A stretch of 64,000 nucleotides of DNA from Hymenopus coronatus (taxonomy: Eukaryota > Arthropoda > Insecta > Mantodea > Hymenopodidae), in the NCBI GenBank assembly GCA_030762935.1, contig CM060900.1, forward strand, positions 434,520,421-434,584,420, read 5' to 3'. This document shows, piece after piece, positions 22,803-35,082 of this stretch (positions within the stretch are counted from its first letter, which is position 1; every line of letters starts with the position of its first letter). A program made the position numbers and the translations under genes. The notes under the pieces were generated by a model, which ran no database searches, was not told where the DNA came from, and saw nothing but the letters and a program-made list of their open reading frames with translations.

Positions 22803-25400
22803 GGACTGATAAAACGGAATATGTTCCATGAATCCACACTTTCCCTGCAAAAACGCTATAGGGATAAACTGCCGGAAAGGAAATTTCTTCTCAACAAGGC
22901 TGCATCTGAAAAATGTTAATAGCCTCCCCTTTATTCGAAATGTTGATGGCTTTGGACGCAGCCAAACGATTCCATTTCCTTTATTGTGCTAGCCAATTGT
23001 GTTGCAGCCAATGAACACAAGAATAAAACCAGAATTACTGCTCAAAGCGGGACATGAATACCCTTGTGAACAACTTTCATTAAATTTAACAAAAAAGAAA
23101 ACAGCAACTATTTAGCTACTTGCATCCAGACTGGACTGCATATATTTAGTCGTTTAACATTAAGAACCTCAAGAAATGAATATCGAGTTCCAAATAAACA
23201 GTTAAGACACGCCAAGTACCAATGTTACAAATAACGTCATTTCTTAATAAGAATATGTATAAACAACCTGAGTAATAGGATAGCTTCTAGGTAATGACTA
23301 GATGCAAGACGCAATTGCAATGTTTTTGTGCAAGAGACGGAGTATTTGGAGAAAATTAAGAAGCGCCTCTGTGTTATTGACAGAGTGCAAATAATTACGC
23401 ATTACACGAAGGTTTCATTGGTGTACAGTACAGGCTAAAATCGTAGTGGAATAAGGAGAGAGAAAAAAAAAGGTACCAAACTCATTAGAGTGGGGGGGGG
23501 CGCTTGCGTGGAGCATGGCGGATGATAAAAAATCAAGGAGGAAGAGTCGTGGACCCATATCTTGTGAAGATGTAGGGGTACGGAGGAATGGAATGAAATA
23601 TATTTGTCGCCATCCTTTACCACCGCGAACGTTGAGTTAGAAGCATGTTGGACGCTACTAGCAGACACGCGGATGGGTTAGGTAAATTCTACTTAAGGCA
23701 AGACAGCTAAGATCTGAGAAGGCTGATAATAGAGTACAGGGGGGGGGGGGGGCAGTAAAAAGAGTTAAACTAAAGTGATTATAATGTTTTATACATTCGT
23801 ACGTTTTGGTCATTAATTTGTAGTGGCATTAATATTGTGTGTGTGTGTATGTGAGGGTATAATATAGTTCTCTTAAGTGTATTTATCTGCTATAGTGGAA
23901 TACATTATTACACCTGAATACGGTTTATTCTGTGTTGTAAATTTAAGTTGCTGTATTTGAATATCTTTGTCCTTTTATTTTCGTGTTTATTCTTTTAATT
24001 TTTTTAATATTGCTTACTGTTTTGTGGACACGTGCGATTGATGAAGGTCAAGGCATACAAACTTTTATTTCAATAAATACATTTATTCACTCATTCATTT
24101 ATTCATTCACAATTGTTTGTATTAGGAGTTGATAATACATTGATTAACATGTCAAGTTTTTAATATTTTACAGATATTTTCATCTGTCAGTCTTTTGCTA
24201 GGTTCTTGGCAGATTCTAAAAATATGAAATGACTGCAACATTTGGGAGAACAAACACTCCAGTGAATTGCCGAATGCTAAGAACTCCAGCTCAAAAACTG
24301 CTTTCAATATAAGTTATTATTTCACTGTTTACCCGACATTGCAGTTACAATCTGAACTAATTCCAATTCAGAATTCCTGTAAAACAACTGGGAAACACAT
24401 GTTTACCAAATGTTGTCAGCCGATACATACCCCTAATTGAGAGATTTTGCAGGTCTTATTGTTGCAATGTTTGCTTCCACATGTACAAATGAGCTAACCT
24501 TTTCTAAACTGAAGTATGCTAATAGTGATACACGCTAAATTTTAAAAGATGGTAGTCTTCTATCAATACTGTGATTTCTATTAAGACTGACATTGGTAAA
24601 TTTATGTCGGGCGAAAGGTGCCAACTTTCTATTCTACGCCCGAAACTAAGTTTGTAAAGTCTCATTTGGGGAAAACAGACTGCAAGACAATATTTTGGTA
24701 TTCAGCCACTCGCCTTTAAATTTAGTTCCGCCACTTCTATACTTTACATGCCGAACAACAGCCTTGTTAACTCCACATATAATGAGGGGACGTCACATTT
24801 CTCCTCCGCTTACTAGCTCCCCAGGGCTGCAGTAGAGTGTACAGTTCGTGATAATCGGCAAGAACAAGTAAACAAGTCAAAAGATTAATTGTGCTAACAG
24901 AGCTATGTACTGTTTTACTTTCAGTTTTGTTTACTTTTAGCTTACGGCGCAGATTTAGTACTTTGACTTACTCTACCATGGCACTATGAGTAGTAATAAT
25001 AATAAGAATAATAGTAATTAAATAATAATACTAATAATAATTTAATACTCTGTAATATTAGAGAGGATCAGCGTAAATGTAATTAAAAGAATACCAATGG
25101 ATACATACTGATAGGTCCAATAAAGACTTTGTGATTCTTAATATGAAGGAGTTAATATAAAAGATAAGTTTATCCACTCGAAATAAACTCGTTGTAACTG
25201 AAATTTGAAACATTCTTGGAACTTATCAGTCTGTTGTGCAGTTTTATCTTCTTCGTTTAATTTTTCTTATTCATTGGAATAAAATTTAAATTTTATATTA
25301 TTGTTACTTAAGTTTAATTAATTTAAGTGAAAATTTCACTCATAATATAATAAATAATTAAATACTAAAGGATTCAAACTGTTGTTGCCTACGGTCACGG
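22803..25400. other. No gene; homopolymer and simple repeats
   Basis: G runs are at 23493-23500 and 23741-23753. A short GT run is at 23837-23848 and AAT-type repeats are at 24990-25050. I found no coding frame or transposon signature. Confidence 0.4.
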
Positions 25401-25537
25401 ACTTGCCCTCTAGTACAAGTCTGAAAAGTGCCTCTGAAATATCGGGATCCGCTCATAGCCTATGCTGATAAACAAGAGGTGTAGAAGGAAGGCCCTTCTT
25501 GCTATTTGCACCGGTATCTCATTGAGCTGTGTTTGCT

Positions 25538-25595
25538 TGGAATTACTCCGTTGAGTGGTGCAACTCTTAACAGACGAAGGGATATTTGCACACGT
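25538..25595 (+). repeat. Dispersed repeat E fragment
   Basis: ACTCCGTTGAGTGGTGCAAC, CTTAACAGACGAAGG and GATATTTGCAC align with 30548-30605 and 208-270. Confidence 0.35.
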
Positions 25596-25641
25596 GAAAT
25601 ACAGCACTCTTTTTTGTTTTGTTTTTTTGTTTTTAAACAGT

Positions 25642-25666
25642 ACCGGAGTCTGGTCAGGACTCCGGC
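25642..25666. other. Perfect 8-bp-stem hairpin
   Basis: CCGGAGTC and GACTCCGG are separated by a short loop. There is no T or A run placed to suggest a terminator; function unknown. Confidence 0.4.
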
Positions 25667-25761
25667 ACTGTGTTCCCTATTTACACCCTCCCCCTGTATG
25701 ATTACTAGCTTTACTGTTCCTTTACACAAACATATACACATTGCACAAACATATAACATCC

Positions 25762-25872
25762 ATGCTCAAGGTGGGGCTCGAACCCAGGATCCCCTACCCA
25801 CGAAGCACCAAAGCGAGACGCCTTAGCGAGCGTGGCCATGGGGACCGGCTCTTGGGCCACCTGGCATTATGG
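25762..25872 (-). mobile_element. tRNA-derived SINE-like sequence (family F)
   Basis: The minus strand contains ATGGCCACGCTCGCTAAGGC (tRNA-like 5' half) and CCTGGGTTCGAGCCCCACC (strong box B), about 45 bp apart. Box A is imperfect. It may be a tRNA pseudogene or SINE head; there is no second copy here. Confidence 0.55.
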
Positions 25873-26227
25873 GCATATTTTTGTACACGCACGTGCACTC
25901 GTGAACTGGTAGCACGTATAACGTGCTTTGAGAAATATTTTTCCATCCTTTGCGTAATACTTATGTGAAATTCTTTTCAATTTAAGAATAAGAAAATTTT
26001 GGCTGAAAAATTGGCTTCACTAGGTTCCCTGAAGCAAAACGATAACAACATATGGGAGGTGAATCAGTGCAGATATTTGTAGCAGAGTTTGTCAACGATG
26101 AGATTACCTAGTATTTGAAATGTTTCGCTAGTTTGTAAGGTTATGTTCATGTGGGAAATATGACGGTGCTTTTAGGACCTCTATCAGACATTCGCTTGTT
26201 TACCTAACAGACCTTTGCCTGCCTGTA

Positions 26228-26350
26228 CAACGCCCTCTTTTACTTCTATGGCCCCGCAAGCGACGACACTGAAGATGGAGCACCGATACAATTCAATGGC
26301 AGGAGAAGCCGAGGAAAACCCACCCCTGCGACACTTTGTCCACCACAAAT
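26228..26350 (-). mobile_element. SINE family A fragment
   Basis: GACGACACTGAAGATGGAGC, ACCGATACAATTCAATGGCA, AAAACCCACCCCTGCGACAC and TTGTCCACCACAAATCCC match the body of family A. The head is lost and the tail decayed. Confidence 0.7.
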
Positions 26351-26426
26351 CCCTTATTCTTGGTGACAGGCATTGTTTTCTACTAAATGTCAAATTCACC
26401 CCTCATCCTGTAGATTTTTTCTCGCA

Positions 26427-27131
26427 TACGAAGGCCATCCAGAAAGTGATAGACGATTTAGCATAACTAAATAATAACGAAAGTTATCAAAACAAAACTT
26501 TATTTACAAAGTTACAGTATACCATATTCTACTTTTCAACGTATTCATTGTTGCCATCAAGGTATTTATTGTCACGCGGTACCGGCTTTTCACTAAAGAT
26601 GTTATATTCTTACACCGCTAAAGATCTGAGCCAAGATGTCACTGTCACTTTGATATCTTCATCGATTGGGAAAATGTTTCCACCCCAAAAGTCATTACGG
26701 TGTCCAAAGTGAAACACCGGTTTTTCTGAATTCTCTCATGAACATTCCTTCAAACCCTCCATAATAATGATTGGTGAACTTCCACTCTGATCTTTATCAT
26801 ATGCACTGGTTCTTCCTTGATTACTCGTAGATTATCTGCCATTTCCTAACTGAAGATTCGTTCACTGCACTAACACCATATAGTTGCGTTATTTGCCTGC
26901 AAAATTCCATTAATTGAACATTTTGGATATTCAAAGACGGATAAATAGAAAACTATAACATCGACATTGAAAAACTGGTACCACGTGACAATTAATGTCT
27001 TGACAGAATGGAGATTACGTTGAGAAATAGAGTAAAGTACTGTAATTTTTGTCAATAAAGTTTTGTGTTGATATTTTTTGTTATCATTTAGTTATGCTAA
27101 ATCGTATGTCACTTTCTGGATAGCCCTCGTC
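26427..27131 (-). mobile_element. Mariner-like element, palindromic, family 2 (copy 1)
   Basis: The ends are TACGAAGGCCATCCAGAAAG (26427) and CTTTCTGGATAGCCCTCG (27129). On the minus strand a decayed transposase can be followed: an N-terminal helix-turn-helix region with NVQLMEFCRQITQLYG and NESSVRKW (about 26850-26980), then a deletion, then the C-terminus with DEDIKVTVTSWLRSL and VPRDNKYLD..NEYVEK ending near 26540. The right arm (about 26965-27131) is an inverted copy of the same 3' end, reading TTGAAAAACTGGTACCACGT on plus. Frameshifts and stops are present throughout. Confidence 0.8.
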
Positions 27132-27177
27132 CACATATGTTGCATGTATGTAGTGTAGACTGTTACGTGGCTGTGTG

Positions 27178-27189
27178 TGTGTGTGTGTA
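27178..27189 (+). repeat. Short GT run
   Basis: A small (GT)n microsatellite. The flanking 27132-27560 has no other feature that I can identify. Confidence 0.5.
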
Positions 27190-27562
27190 GTCACAAGAAA
27201 ATTAGGTGTCAGTTACCTTATAACACCCGGGCACGTCAAGCTGTTAAAGCCACTGACTACTAATATCTATTACACTACCTAATCAGAGTCATATTACGAA
27301 GACCGACCTGATCTAACAATTTTTCTGAATCTCATTTAAGTCTATCTTATCTATGGCATAAGGTTTTATGGCATAGACAGTACATAATAGGCTTTATCTT
27401 ATCTTTGTAAAATTCTTAGCTACAGAATTGTAGCCTTCCCATTAATTCCTGAAAATCCAAATATCAGACAACCTTTTATTATGGTGACTTATATACACAG
27501 CAACTTAACATATTCAAGGTTGAAAACTTCCTAGCTATGCCCCTGCTTGCTGCAGGAAAAGT

Positions 27563-28425
27563 CTGAAGTGTTACACTCACATGACCTTCTCTAACTGTTC
27601 TACAAACTTCTTACAACAAATTATTCTTCTTTCTACACCATGCTAATCGATAAAAGTATTAGCAGAATGTACTTATTACTTAGTTCCATATAAGAAGAAG
27701 GGAACTAAAGGAATGCACTGCGCTAAAACGATAGTCAGATGCTTTAAAAACTTTGATATGCCATTCTCATTGAAATTCGCGTTCTTGCTTGGCCAGAAGT
27801 AGAACAAAAGAAAAACGGACACGTCCTGTTTGAGAAAAGTATAAGTATTTTAAAATTGAAACGAATAACATGAAATATCTTGGAAACTATCAACTCTACA
27901 ATAAAAAGGCATTGGACATAAATTGTTTGTTTTAGTGAGGATTGCATTTCTGTTTGGTAAGTTTTGTCTATTTCTTACGGTGTGCTAGTCATGCAAAATT
28001 CAGAAAATGTATCCCAAACCAACAGAACTTCAGAAGCTATTCCCGGGAAATTCAAGATATGCATTTAATGGCTTTAATATACATGTTAATAAAACCGTTA
28101 AGAGTCAATTGTGAAGCAAAAAACATTATTTGCAAACATTTTCATATGTAAAGGGTAGTTCGGGATGGGGAGATTTTCTTGAAAACCTTCGTGTCGCATC
28201 CTTAGAAGATACCAAACCTAAATACCAAGTTTGCTATTTGACGTCTTCTAGTTTTTGAGTTATGTTGTGCAAAGACACACACGCGGACCTTTTTATAAAA
28301 ATGTTTTTTTGGACTCAGAGGACCTCAAAAATATATTTCCGGTGAAATCTTGGTACCAAATTTTTGAGTGGAATATAATTATTTCTCTGTACACAATGTA
28401 CATAGTGTGTGTAGAGAAAGTAATA
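27563..28425 (-). repeat. R1 repeat, full length
   Basis: Reverse copy from GTCTGAAGTGTTACACTCAC to the hairpin end ACACAATGTACATAGTGTGT, AGAGAAAGTAA. It is preceded by GGAAAA. All blocks are present, including GCCTAGCTTG-type CTTGGCCAGAAGTAGAAC, TTAATATACATGTTAATAAAA, GGGTAGTTCGGGATGGGGAG and the protomicrosatellite GACACACACGCGGACC. Confidence 0.85.
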
Positions 28426-28496
28426 GAATTGTAAGAGTATAACACAGTCAGGAATTTACCTAATTAGAATTCACACCTCCTCTACCAAAGGATGTC

Positions 28497-28795
28497 GTTC
28501 TCTGTGGTCTAGAGGTAACGTGCTAGCCTCTTGTTTCCAAGGTCGCGGGTTCAAACCTGGCAGAGGGTGATTTATATTAGCGAGCGTAAAAATGCTTAAC
28601 ATGGCTTACTTCGGAAGGATAATAAAGCCGTAGGTCCCGTGTCTTTGGTTTATGGCAGGCAAAAGAACCTCAAGCCTGATAAAGAGGCCTCTGAGCAAAA
28701 CTAGGCTATATTTGAAGCCTAATATAGAATTGGACGCTGAGAATCATCGCATTTAAAGAGCGCACATAGATAAAACACAATTTTAATTTCTAACT
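28497..28795 (+). mobile_element. SINE family C, full length
   Basis: The tRNA-like head has box A TGGTCTAGAGG (28505) and box B GGGTTCAAACC (28548). The body has AAAATGCTTAACATGGCTTA, CGGAAGGATAATAAAGCCGT, AGGTCCCGTGTC and AAAGAACCTCAAGCCTGATA. The tail has GGACGCTGAGAATCATCGCA, AAAGAGCGCACATAGATAAA. The family is shared with 45738-46020 and 34750-34981. Confidence 0.85.
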
Positions 28796-29084
28796 GAGGA
28801 TGAATAGCAACTCAAGTATACTCCAGCCAGGACGGACGACGGATTAAAGGAAAACATGCCATTGTTATACTTAGCTTATGGTGCTGCTATGTCCACATGG
28901 AATCATGACGACAAATAGACATCGTGAGCGCTGAATGGTTGCCGAAGCCCCCAAACTGCAAAAGTTTATGATGATTTCATGATATTGCAGGGTGTGGATC
29001 ATATGTAAGAGTTCATGTCATAGCCATTCATCCTGGCTCATGGGAACCACCATAGATCCCATCGTCACATCAGAAACACTTCAA
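28796..29084. other. No identifiable feature
   Basis: Mixed-composition DNA between a SINE and an R1 fragment; nothing recognised. Confidence 0.35.
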
Positions 29085-29440
29085 ATATTTGTTACCAATA
29101 TTTTACCGAAAACACATGTTTCGAGGACCTTAAGACAAAAAAACATTATTTAAAAAAGGTTTGCTATTTGTCCTTGGTGTGTGGTGTGTGCTGTGTGAAC
29201 AATGTAACTCAAATACCAAAGGTAGGTGAAGTACGAAATTTGGTATTTAAGTTCAGTACCTTTTGAGGATATGTCACGCAAGATTTTCAATAAAATCCTC
29301 GCACCCCAAACTAACTTTTTCATGGAGTATTTTTCAAAACTTTTTGATTTTCCAAAGAATGGCTCTCTCTCAAGAAATTCAATTAAAGATATTTTTATGG
29401 CAAATAAAATGTTTATCTTGAATTTCCTGGGAACAGTGAG
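29085..29440 (+). repeat. R1 repeat, 5' half
   Basis: Forward blocks TTTTACCGAAAACACATGTT, AATGTAACTCAAATACCAAA, TTTGGTATTTAAGTTCAGTA, CACCCCAAACTAAC, GGCAAATAAAATGTTTATCT and TGAATTTCCTGGGAACAG, ending abruptly. The hairpin start is missing. Confidence 0.75.
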
Positions 29441-30480
29441 ATGAGCTCAGCAATAAGCATGCATGATTACCAAACGTTTCGAATAATAAAGAACGAATAT
29501 GTGTATCAGTTGAATTCGATGTAATCAATAAATTGGACTGAATTTAATTTGTATGGATTTTATTTTCTCTCCATCAAGCATTCAATATTTCTTTTGAAAC
29601 AAATCTATTGGGTTTAGATTAACTTCTATATGTGGCCGGGTTTACAATATTACACATGATATTAACACTTGTTAGTAAATTGAGATGCTACAGCGAAGTT
29701 CAGATGTTACAACAAATTTCAATGCCCAAGTATTTGGTATTCCCTTTATTTTACCTTTCCACTCTTCCCCAATTATAGCAAGACTTAAGAGGCACCACTA
29801 TGGAAATTAATTTTAGACAGGGCCTAAGATTGTCCAAAAATTGGGAAATAAGCCTTCTAGGCAATGAATGGCCAACTTCTTTTTCCTCATTTTCCAAAGA
29901 TGCACATGTCACGCTTGTATCAAATCCTAAATTATTAACAAATGCTATGTTAACATTCGAGATGGCAACCTTTTTTTTTAATTCCACACAAATTTACAGG
30001 GAATCTGCTAAAAATGTGAGATTTTTTATTTTCGTAGATTATCTACTGAATCCCTCCACAATGCAAGGTACAAAAATTTCTGAACCCACCGGAAATGTAA
30101 TGCTATGAATATTTACTTATAATGTTATACCAGTGCAATGTCTACAGCATCTACAAAAAATGGAACTTGATATGGGCGTATTTATAGATAATGTAGTTCA
30201 TGAACTAAATCAGGGCATTATAATCGCCTGCGATGCCATGGTAGTAGAAGCAGGCGTTAAACACTATAAAAGGACATTAAAATCCTAAACAGTAGTTCTA
30301 AATTTGGAAATGGAAGGAAGATTTGTGGAGAATATTTTTGAACAAAAGTAATAGAGCAGAAGTACATATAAATTAACATTTACTATAGCTGGGAAATTAA
30401 TTTTTAAGTTAAAAATCGTCCAGTGGGGAAATGGCAAAAGCGACATCTGTTTACCGCTTTCCATGAGCGCGACCCGCTGA
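29441..30480. other. No identifiable feature
   Basis: Overlapping frames of 78 (minus) and 102 codons (plus, 29800-30108) are present, but neither resembles a known family and both lie in AT-rich DNA. Confidence 0.35.
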
Positions 30481-30539
30481 CTGTCTTAGCTGATAAGCAA
30501 AATGGGTGAAACGAAGGCCACTCAGTCAGCTTCCATCTT

Positions 30540-30700
30540 ACCGTTTTAACTTGAAGAAACTCCGCCGAGTTCTGCAACCCTTTAACGCACGAAAGGATAT
30601 CTGCACATGTCAATACGGGACAGTTGGACCACCTGGTATGCTGTATTCGCTCTAAGAAAGGTTTTTGTATTACTGCGCACATGTGCAAAACATATAAAAT
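30540..30700 (+). repeat. Dispersed repeat E, best copy
   Basis: It contains AACTCCGCCGAGTTCTGCAA, CCCTTTAACGCACGAAAGGA and GGGACAGTTGGACCACCTGG. The first half matches 208-290, and the second half matches 88-140 in inverse orientation. Confidence 0.45.
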
Positions 30701-31239
30701 GGATATACAATAACCCTTCAGTTTCAATAAACTGACTGGTTTTTATTTCCATATAACGTGAAAATGTAGCATCTTACCATAAAATCATCAAAGGTAACCA
30801 TTAGCACATTTTTGCTACTTTTGCATTTTTATGTTTTTCTAAATTTAAACTGCAAAAACTTTTTCATAGACCAACAAAGCCACCAGTAGTACCGCTATAT
30901 ATAAATGGTCTTAACGGTCACATTTCCAGGAAGCAGAATCAATATTCTAACTTTGCTCTTCAGCGCGTTGGTTACAAGATCAAAGTTAACGGGAGTGTAG
31001 CGCGGATTTTTTAGAAGTTAGAACAGCTGAGGGCAGAGACCTTGCCAGTCATTACCATGTGGAAATTCTCCGCAATACTACTCACAAATGTATATGAAGT
31101 CATCAGTCACGCGCTGTCAGCTATAGACTCCATGCGAGTTGCAAGTGGTACACTCTGCTGGCAACTGTGCATTCAGGGTTGCCAACTTATTCACGTTTTA
31201 GCTAAATCCGGTCATTTGGAGTATTCACATGCCCAAAAA

Positions 31240-31947
31240 TACGAGGGCACTTTTTTTTTTTTCAATCTCCGGTAGGTTATAAATAAAGGACAAGTTCATA
31301 GAAAAAATCATTTTATTACTAAAAGTTTTGTACACTTATGGTTAATTTTCAACATAATCACCGAAAATATTGAGACATTTATCGTACTTATGCACAAGCT
31401 TTACAATACCCGTTTCAAAAAATGTTGCCACCAATGATTTCAAATAAGCATTGACGTTATTTTGAAGATCTTCGTTGGTTTGAAAGTGCTGCCCTCCTAG
31501 TCACGTCTTCAGTTCAGGGAAAAGGTGAAAGTCACTGGGTGCCAGGGCAGGACTGTATGGCGGATGCTCGAAAATGTCCCATTGAAATTGTTCAAGGAGC
31601 CGATGGGTTGTGCCAGCAGTGAGCGGACGAGCGTTGTCATAGATCAACACAATTCCTGAAGTCAGCATTCCTCTTCGTTTGTTTTGAATGACTCTCTGCA
31701 AACGGCGTAAAGTACGAAGATCTTCAAAACAGCGTCAATGCTCATTTGAAAATCATTGGCGGCAACATATTTTGAAGCGGGTATTGCAAAGTTTGTGCAC
31801 AGGTACGATAGATGTCTCAATCTTTTCGGTGATTATGTTGAAAAGTAACCATAAGTGTACAAAACTTTTAGTAATAAAAGGATTGTTTTCTATGAACTTG
31901 TCTTTTATTTATAGCCTATCGGAGATTGAGGAAAAAAGGCCCTCCTA
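31240..31947 (-). mobile_element. Mariner-like element, palindromic, family 1 (copy 2)
   Basis: Its ends are TACGAGGGCAC (31240) and CCCTCCTA (31947), with TA at both sides. The minus strand carries the transposase C-terminal half: GMLTSGIVLIYDNARPLTAG, then FEHPPYSPALAPSDFHLFPE (Asp of the third catalytic position present) and a stop after LKT. The right about 225 bp (31718-31947) is an inverted copy of the left end, so C-terminal coding again points outward on both sides. It has the same internal junction as 17031-17707 plus 21 bp (within 31664-31692) missing there. It is non-autonomous. Confidence 0.85.
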
Positions 31948-34690
31948 CTTGAAAAAGCCACAGGTGGCATTTAACTGCTTTTTGTTCTCCATTTAGCTAT
32001 GTGTGGCCATTTTCAAACGTATAAAGCTCTATTTTTAACAAACATGTATACACACATTGCATCCTCAGTATAGGACAGTTCCCCCGGTTAAATGATGTGT
32101 TTTGTCACTCTTTCCGCTGTATACGTGATAAGCTCATCTCTCGTTTTCGTTTAAATTCCTTTCCCAATAACCTCAGAGGTCTAGTACATACAAACAAGCA
32201 TTCTATTTGATATCGTCAGCAATAACACTGTGATGTTAATTTAGTTCTTGTATGGCTAAACCTGCCACTACTTTGTGAAAAAAGAAAAGAAAAAGAAAAG
32301 CGTAGGCTATTTTACAAATTGATCGACCCAATTTTACTAAGTTTTCATATTATTCAGCTATTTCTAGCTATTTCAATCTCCATTGTCTAATTTTTAAATT
32401 AAAATCCTAAAGGTATCACAAAGGTTAATTAAATTAAATTACAGTTTAATAAACATTAATGGATTAGATAAAAAGTTATGTAAACTGGTCTGCATGCATA
32501 TAATGATGCAAATATACATCATGCTGTATATCTAGCAATTTCTGGCCTTTTGACAATCACTTTTAGCCACTTTTCACTACCAAGAATTGGCAACACTGCG
32601 TGCATTTCCTTTTGCGCGTCAAGTACAGCGCATATGTGGCAGCAAAGGACGAATGTTTTTGTTGAGATGGCTGAAGTTAGTGATTTTGTTTTTAGCAAGA
32701 GTAACAAAAATTGTTCCGTCGGATGTAATCATAAATACAAAACTTTTCCTTTTGGAACGAAAATTATCTCGGTTCCGAACGAAAAACTGTTTGCGAATAC
32801 ACAGAAAGCTTGTACTACCGCTTTAAGGAAACAGTGGATTGTGGTTTGTGTAATTATATCCAAGCAGATGATCCGGGGATGTGCGTAAAAGTTTCCCTCA
32901 AATCAAAACCTGCATTGATGAAAATATGCTGTAATGGTGATGCCACCATTTGCATTTAACTCTCAGTTTTGTGCAGAATATAGCATCTGTACGTATTCAT
33001 GTACAATATGTATGCTACAAAACTTGGCCGTTAGACACATGGTCCATCCCTCGGTCACGTACTGTACACTTGGCTGGTAATCCCACGGACCGTCACTCAG
33101 TCACATGCATGGACATCAAATAAAGTCTCAAATCACATTAACAAGTATCAAAATAAACACAAAATGTACCTTATCACAGGAAATGTTTGAAATTCCTGGA
33201 CAAGAGTGACCTTGTATGGTTTGGGTTTTGAAAGTTTTATAGCTATGCTGAAGCTTTTGAAATGTCTGTTTCTTGTGCAAGACGCCTAAGAGATTTTTGA
33301 GGTGACCGTTCTAACCTTTCTCCGATTTCATCAAATTTCTGCTTCATAAGCACACACCGGTTTACTTTTCTTTTCCTATCACAAATTTATCCCGTATCCC
33401 TGAATTTATTTACAAATAAACGAACAGCCTCTCTACGGAAATTTATTTTCATCCCTACAAGATGATGTAAGCACATACGCTGTAAATGCCATTCACGTGT
33501 GGACTGGACTAGAACAGAAATGAGACTGACGCACGTGTGACTTCAGAGCGGATGTAGGACGCGTGCGCAGGAAAATGCAGTGAAGATCACAAGGGCCGTT
33601 TCCTAGTGGCCAAGTTTTGTAATAAACGTACTGTAGAAAGCGCATTTCTGAGATTGAAGGTATATAGAATTTTAACCAATAAAATGACTTGATTTATTAC
33701 CACATTTCGATAAGATAGTACATATACTTGGAACCTTAACTAACTTTGATCCGCCAATTAACATAGCACATGAACACACTGTAGATGTACTCAAATAATT
33801 AAAATATTTGATCTGTTGTTATAAGATTTAAAGATATGAACATCGTTATATTGTGAGACCAACTTATGTTATATTGACTATTGTTAAATTACATGAACAT
33901 AATAAGAACTGAAGCTTTCCTGGCGACGTATTAATTCAAAATCTTCTCGGGCTTCTAGCCAGGTAAAAACTTGGCTTGACACCAACATTTCGAAGAAGTG
34001 AATCTTCCTCGTTTTCAGGGTGAACTGATCTATTTATTATTTATTTATATATTATTTATCTATTATTATTTATTTATATATCTATTTCAATACATCTATT
34101 GAAATATCAATCAGTCACATTAATTTCACACAAATGCTTCGTAAGGGACATTTATAGCATTTCCTTGTCTTATTGGTTTTTCGCGACAAAAGAAGGGACA
34201 TTTAATTTCTTACAGAATGCTAACTGTCCGATCCCATCTAGGCTGTAACATAACCAATACTTTTCTTCTTTAATGCACACACCTGGACGAATTAAATAAC
34301 GTTTATGCGATAAGCAGTACTGACTCAATAACATCTGTTCGTTTGCGCTGCCCTACCTATGACATGTTGTTTTGAAGGAATGACCTTGCCAATTGATCAT
34401 AATCAATGTTATAGATTTGTGTGCTTGCTGGCTGGCAGAAATTCATTTTTTCCTTTCTTGAAACCATGCTGGACGAGCTGATTGCCCCCTTGTCTGAAAT
34501 GCAGTATCACATTTCTATCTTGTTTGTCAAATTACATTGGCAGTATAAAATTGCTGCACTCCCTCAGGCCACATAATTTCGAAAATTTCTGGTGTTATCC
34601 TAAATTTAATTTAGACAGATTAACCATGCACTTTATAAACGCAATGATTCTCAATTTTATGGCAACAGTTAACAGCATTGTTCAACTGCT
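31948..34690. other. No confident gene; one candidate frame
   Basis: A plus frame at 32550-32888 (112 codons) includes NCSVGCNHKYKTFPFG and ALRKQWIVVC. The Cys/Trp spacing faintly recalls a THAP-type zinc finger, but the match is too weak to call. 34033-34085 is a TTTA/TATT simple repeat. Nothing else was recognised. Confidence 0.3.
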
Positions 34691-34692
34691 TC

Positions 34693-35082
34693 ACAAACAC
34701 GGACCTTTTTTATAAAAATTTTTTCTTTAGAATCTACGTGTCCTCAAAACACGAACTCTGAGGGCTATGTTTTTTTCGGGCATAAAAATCCTAACACAGC
34801 TTCCTTTGAAAGGGTAAATCCGTTGGTCCCGTGTCGCAGATTTACGGTAGGTAAAAGAACCTCAAACCTGATAAAGAGGCCGCTAAGTAACATTATGCTG
34901 TCTTTCACCCCCAATTTAAAATGAAACGTTGAGGAACGCGACAGTTAAGAGCGTCCACAAATATAACTCAGTTTAGTTTTATCAAAATATATATTTCCGA
35001 TTAAATTTAGGCATCGAATTTTTGGGAGGAATGCAATATTTATTCTACCTAATATCCACGTGGTAGAGGCATTAAAAAGCCA
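34693..35082 (-). repeat. R1 repeat, hairpin-end part, interrupted by a SINE
   Basis: Reverse R1 from ACACGGACCTTTTTTATAAA to TCAAAA (34749). It resumes at TCAAAATATATATTTCCG (34982) and ends in a degraded hairpin near GTGGTAGAGGCA. The SINE C between them is flanked by TCAAAA on both sides. Confidence 0.7.
34750..34981 (+). mobile_element. SINE family C, 5' truncated, inside R1
   Basis: It carries CGGGCATAAAAATCC, GTTGGTCCCGTGTCGCAGAT, TTACGGTAGGTAAAAGAACC, TCAAACCTGATAAAGAGGCC and GCGACAGTTAAGAGCGTCCA. The likely target duplication is TCAAAA at 34744-34749 and 34982-34987. The tRNA-like head is lost. Confidence 0.75.

Noticed and set aside
33950..34035. ACCAACATTTCGAAGAAG motif and GACGAAACGTCTGGAAGAAA at 40745 as ends of Penelope-like elements
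   Set aside because: The resemblance is from memory only; there is no reverse transcriptase or endonuclease coding sequence nearby.
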